Source: Megascapheus bottae (Eukaryota; Chordata; Mammalia; Rodentia; Geomyidae). Taken from it: DNA of 64,000 nt. Shown in pieces: positions 60,638 to 64,000 of this stretch (position 1 is the stretch's first letter; the number at the start of each line of letters is the position of its first letter). The stretch spans positions 18,702,610-18,766,609 of the forward strand of contig JANJXV010000025.1 of assembly GCA_024803745.1 (NCBI GenBank), in the 5' to 3' direction. The position numbers and the translations under genes were made by a program. Under the pieces are notes generated by a model that saw only the letters and a list, made by a program, of their open reading frames with translations, ran no database searches and was not told the DNA's origin.

Positions 60638-61020
60638 GTGATCAAGTCTTGGCAGTTTTACCTCCTCAATGCACTTTTCTGAGTGCATCTCTTGCCTATC
60701 TGTCTCCACACGGTTCTTCTAAGCTAACGCTCCTGGCTCCCCTGGCTTTCTAGAATAGCCCTATGTTTCCTCCCCTACACACACATCCTAGGGATAGAGC
60801 CCCTGCACGGCTCACAGCGGGGCTGCCTTCTCCGTGCTCCCCAATTCTTCCTGCCTCATTTTGTCAATGTAGAATTTGTGGCACTTTATTATGTATTTCC
60901 TTCTGTGGTTAGCTCCTTATCGTCCTTGAACCCCAGAGCATTCACATTGGAATCCATCAACAGATCCCCCCAATAAGCCCACGTCTGTCTGTCTGTCCAG
61001 TCTTTTTGTCTGTCTGTCTG
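60638..61020. other. Single-copy stretch ending in (GTCT)n
   Basis: Unique sequence, then two GTCT arrays (60988-61003, 61009-61020). No exon is seen. Confidence 0.55.
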
Positions 61021-61106
61021 ATATTGAAGTTTGAACTCAAGACTGACTTGCTAGGCTGAGGTGTACTTAACTAGTTGAGACATACCTCCAATTCTGTTTT
61101 TGGCTG
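61021..61106 (-). mobile_element. Geo fragment
   Basis: A diverged reverse Geo (GAAGTTTGAACTCAAG to TCCAATTCTGTTTTTGG), cut at a TG tract. Confidence 0.6.
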
Positions 61107-61333
61107 GTGTGTGTGTGTGTGTGTGGTGTGTGGTGTATATATACATATTGGAGCTTTGAACTCAAGACCTGAGTGCTGTCCCTTAGCTTTTCATGCAAGG
61201 CCACAGCTCCTCTCCTGTTTTTTTGGTTGAAAGTCTCATAGACTTTCCTGCCCGGGCTTGCTTTGAACCTTGATTCTCAGATCTCAGCCTTCTCAGTAGG
61301 TAGGATCATAGCTGTGAGCCAGTGCCATTTAGC
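61107..61333 (-). mobile_element. B1G SINE with TG tail
   Basis: TG/TGG units (61107-61140), shortened reverse Geo, then reverse B1 ending CTGTGAGCCAGTGCC. Confidence 0.8.
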
Positions 61334-61339
61334 TTGCAT

Positions 61340-61580
61340 CTTGGTTTTTGTTTTTGTTTTTAATTGTACAGAGGGGTTCCAGTTAACAAAAGTAAGGTAA
61401 TGAGTATATTTCTTTTTGAAAGGTGTTACCCCCTCTCTCATTTTCTCCCACTTTCCCTCCCCCACCTCAAGTGGTAAAGTTCATTTCCAATATAGTGTCT
61501 TGTGAGTATCACTGTGGCATGGATTCATTCTTTGTCCTTTGTCTCATCATTTCTGTGATTCTCAGTGTCTTGGTTTTTAA
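61340..61580 (-). mobile_element. L1-like 3-prime end
   Basis: TTTTTAATTGTACAGAGGGG...AGTAAGGTAATGAGTATATT...CCCCCTCTCTCATTTTC...GTGAGTATCACTGTGGC. Its first part is the complement of the end at 40300-40350. L1 membership is inferred. Confidence 0.5.
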
Positions 61581-61597
61581 TAAGCATCTCCTTATGT

Positions 61598-61677
61598 ACT
61601 CTAGGTCAGCCTCAAGCTTGAACTCTTCCTGGCTCCCAAGGGTTGGGATTAAAGGTATATACTACCATGCCTGGCTT
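61598..61677 (-). mobile_element. Classical B1 SINE fragment
   Basis: GGTCAGCCTCAAGCTTGAAC and GGGTTGGGATTAAAGG...TGCCTGGC match ordinary rodent B1, unlike the local B1G head. Likely an older copy. Confidence 0.7.
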
Positions 61678-62139
61678 CTAATAACAACTTAAAAAAACCA
61701 AAGAAGCGACAATAACAACAACAATAACAAAAACCCAACATATGTATGTCTAGCAGTTAAAGAAATGCTCAGAAATGGTAAATCTACAGAGTAAATAACA
61801 GGATCATTGAAGAGAATTGCAAAGACTAAGTAGCAGGATGCGAAACAGCTTACAATATTACAATGTTTTCCAAAAGCTGAATGCAAAATTGGATTTTTAC
61901 AACTATGTAAAAAATGTTTTATGCATAGAGACAAGTACCAGATGGGAACAAGGAAAAATTAAACGGGTTGATTTGTCCAAAAAGAAGATCATGATTGAAT
62001 TTTCCATTCATTTTTATTTCTCTTAGTGTTGTTATACTATTGTTTCTGCACAAATAAACTTTAATGTAATCTATGAGTTTCATGTAGCAAGAGATTGAAG
62101 AAAGCAGCTGGGTTAAGCGCAGGACTCATCAAGAGAGCT
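61678..62139. other. A/T-rich stretch with possible L1 fossil
   Basis: CAA/AAC-rich start (61690-61735). 61815-62070 resembles an eroded L1 3-prime end (GTACCAGATGGGAAC; TTTTTATTTCTCTTAG). No coding frame. Confidence 0.4.
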
Positions 62140-62380
62140 AATTGGCTCCTGTTGCTAATCTTAGCTACTCAGAGGCTGAGATCTAAGGATCAAGGTTCAA
62201 AGATATCATGGGCAGGACAGTCAGGAGACTCTTATCTCCAATTAACTGCAAAAAAAAAAAAAGGAAGAAAATAAAGAAAGAAAGAAAAGAAAGAAAAAAG
62301 TTGGATATGGCACTGTGACTCAAAGTGGCAGACTGCTAGTTTTGAGCACAAAAGCTCAGAGTTCAAGCCCCAGGACTGGC
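62140..62380 (+). mobile_element. B1G SINE with A/GAAA run at the junction
   Basis: B1 to TCTCCAATTAACTGC, then A12 and GAAAG units (62249-62299), then Geo from GATATGGCACTGTGACTC. Confidence 0.8.
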
Positions 62381-62486
62381 AAAAGAAAAATAAAAGAACC
62401 AGTTCCATTTGGTCCAATATTCAATGTGCCACAATTACCTCCTAAATAATATTAGAATGATCTAATTAATTATTTTAAAGATAGGT

Positions 62487-62598
62487 CTTCTGTGGCACAT
62501 GCCTGTACAACATAACAGTTTGGAGGCAGAGGCAGAAGGATTGAGAATTCAAAGGCGGATGGGGCAACATAGCAAGACCTTGTCTCAAAAATAAATAA
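62487..62598 (+). mobile_element. Classical B1 SINE
   Basis: GTGGCACATGCCTGTAC, GGAGGCAGAGGCAGAAGG and AACATAGCAAGACCTTG with an AAATAAATAA tail. Ordinary rodent B1 type, no Geo. Confidence 0.75.
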
Positions 62599-62703
62599 TT
62601 GGGTGTTGGTGGCTCACATTTGTAACCCTTATAACTCAGGAGACTGCGATTTGAGGATTGAAGTTTGAAGCCAGCTTGGATAAGAAAGTCCTTGAGACTT
62701 TTT
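62599..62703 (+). mobile_element. B1-like SINE monomer
   Basis: GGGTGTTGGTGGCTCACATTTG to AAAGTCCTTGAGAC. Cut at the junction by the CT tract. Confidence 0.8.
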
Positions 62704-62711
62704 CTTTCTTT

Positions 62712-62780
<69 letters not shown>

Positions 62781-63020
62781 TTCTCTCTTTCTTTCTTCAT
62801 GGGGCTTCGACGCTGGGCCTAGGCTCTGTCCCTGAGCTCTTCAGCTCAAGGCTAGCAATCTAGCACTCTGAGTTACAAAGCCACTTCCAGTTTTCTGGTG
62901 ATTAATTGGAGATAAGAGTCTCACAGACTTTCATGCCTGGGGCTGGCTTTGAACTGTGCTCCTCAGAGCTCAGTCTCCTGAATAGCTAGGATGACAGGCG
63001 TGAGCCACTGGCACCCTGCC
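62704..63020 (-). mobile_element. B1G SINE with (CT)n tail
   Basis: About 32 CT units and TTTC (62704-62797), then a full reverse dimer to GCGTGAGCCACTGGCACC. Confidence 0.9.
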
Positions 63021-63720
63021 TCTCAACTAGCATCTATAAAGCACATAGTAGGTGTTAATCACAACTCTTATTAGGACAAGCCATTTTTTTGGCCAATACA
63101 AATGAGAACTTTATATAGATCATCTTAATAGACTTAATAACCGCTCCAATTGAGATAAAATTATGAGGAATATACTTCTAATGATATTTATGGATGAGAA
63201 GACAGAGGTACAGAGAGATCTAAGTGACTCACCTGGTCTCACACTCTTAAGTGTCTAGGTCCTAGGGAAGATGTCCGAGGAGTTGGTGCTTGTGACCTGC
63301 CTGCGTGTGTACACACAGGGATGGTTGAAGCCAGCATGGATTCCTGGCCCAATCTTAGAGTCTGGCACACAGCATTCTTCAGAGTCCTAGATCAGCTTCA
63401 AACCTCCTGGGGGGGCCTTATCAGGACAAACTCTCGTGCTGGACAAGCCCTGGCTTCAGGACTGCCAGACAATGGATTGATCTGTGAGCCTCAGGCCCCG
63501 GGCTGGGAGACAATGTGATTCCCGGAACATCAGCGCCCACAATCACAAACACCGCTGACCTCTGCTGGGCCAAACCCTAAAGCCCATGGACAGAGGGCTG
63601 TTTTGGTGATGCATGGCTTCTTGCACTTGGCTCCTTCGCTTGGGTGTTTTCTCTCCCCTTTCCTCTTTAGGACTAGCTTTTCCTCCTTCACCTTCTTCAA
63701 AAACAAAAACCAAAAAACCT
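63021..63720. other. Single-copy stretch with a MIR fragment, no gene seen
   Basis: 63185-63260 is MIR-like (GGATGAGAAGACAGAGGTAC, then AAGTGACTCACCTGGTC). Before and after it is unique, with no exon recognised. Confidence 0.5.
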
Positions 63721-63912
63721 GCAGGTACTGGCCTTGACCTCAGGCTGAGCACTGTCCCTTCGTGTTTTCCACTCAAGGATGGCTGTGTTCCACTTGAACC
63801 ACAGCTCCACTTCTGGATGGCTTATAGGTGTTGAATTGGAGATCAGAGTCTCATGGACTTTTCTGCCCAGGCTGACTTCAAACCATGATCCTGAGATCTT
63901 AGCCTACGTGAG
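63721..63912 (-). mobile_element. B1G SINE
   Basis: Shortened reverse Geo (GGTACTGGCCTTGACCTC) and reverse B1 truncated at AGCCTACGTGAGG. The last 88 bases of the window are unique. Confidence 0.8.
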
Positions 63913-64000
63913 GAGCCCAGAGGGTAGATAACTGAGGCACACGAGAGGTTGCTTGGGGAGAAGACGGGTTGATGATGACAGGATGGACGTGGCTCGTTCA

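Noticed and set aside
1..64000. Naming the host gene or exact species
   Set aside because: No exon is recognisable, and the SINEs support Geomyoidea but do not separate its genera without alignment.

Overview
This window is nuclear DNA of a mammal, almost certainly a geomyoid rodent (kangaroo rat, pocket mouse or pocket gopher). The evidence is its dominant repeat, a dimeric SINE with an ID-like (tRNA-Ala-derived) left half and a right half that matches my memory of the Geo monomer described from Geomyoidea. A second, equally common dimer joins a B1-like (7SL-type) left half to the same Geo right half. The genus cannot be fixed from sequence alone. Shorthand below: IDG = ID-like + Geo; B1G = B1-like + Geo. 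Repeat ends are hand-read and good to about 15 bases.

I found no coding exon I can defend. Open frames in both strands are explained by the GC-rich left end, a G-rich minisatellite, dinucleotide tracts or SINE bodies translated in various frames. No rRNA, tRNA gene, CRISPR array or bacterial-type structure is present.

Layout. Bases 1-960 are a CpG island with GC boxes and a 73-base tandem duplication, probably a promoter of a gene I cannot name or orient. From about 957 to the end, more than 100 SINE copies alternate with microsatellites (most abutting a Geo tail) and with single-copy stretches of 0.3-1.5 kb. Older layers are a few MIR fragments, L1-type 3-prime ends, one MLT1-like LTR and one candidate class I LTR (31218-31852). 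A 65-base minisatellite lies at 34076-34446.

Several SINE-free, low-CpG blocks rich in homeodomain, octamer, SOX and forkhead-type words (11480-11830, 15085-15205, 17040-17300, 18540-18870, 21100-21860, 24010-24620, 28750-29420, 37400-37790, 54050-54175) look like conserved noncoding elements. That suggests an intron or flank of a developmental regulator. Five good CTCF-like words lie in divergent orientation: four reverse on the left, one forward at 45102. The joint reading of promoter island, enhancer-like blocks and insulator-like sites is inference; an alignment of vertebrate genomes would decide it.
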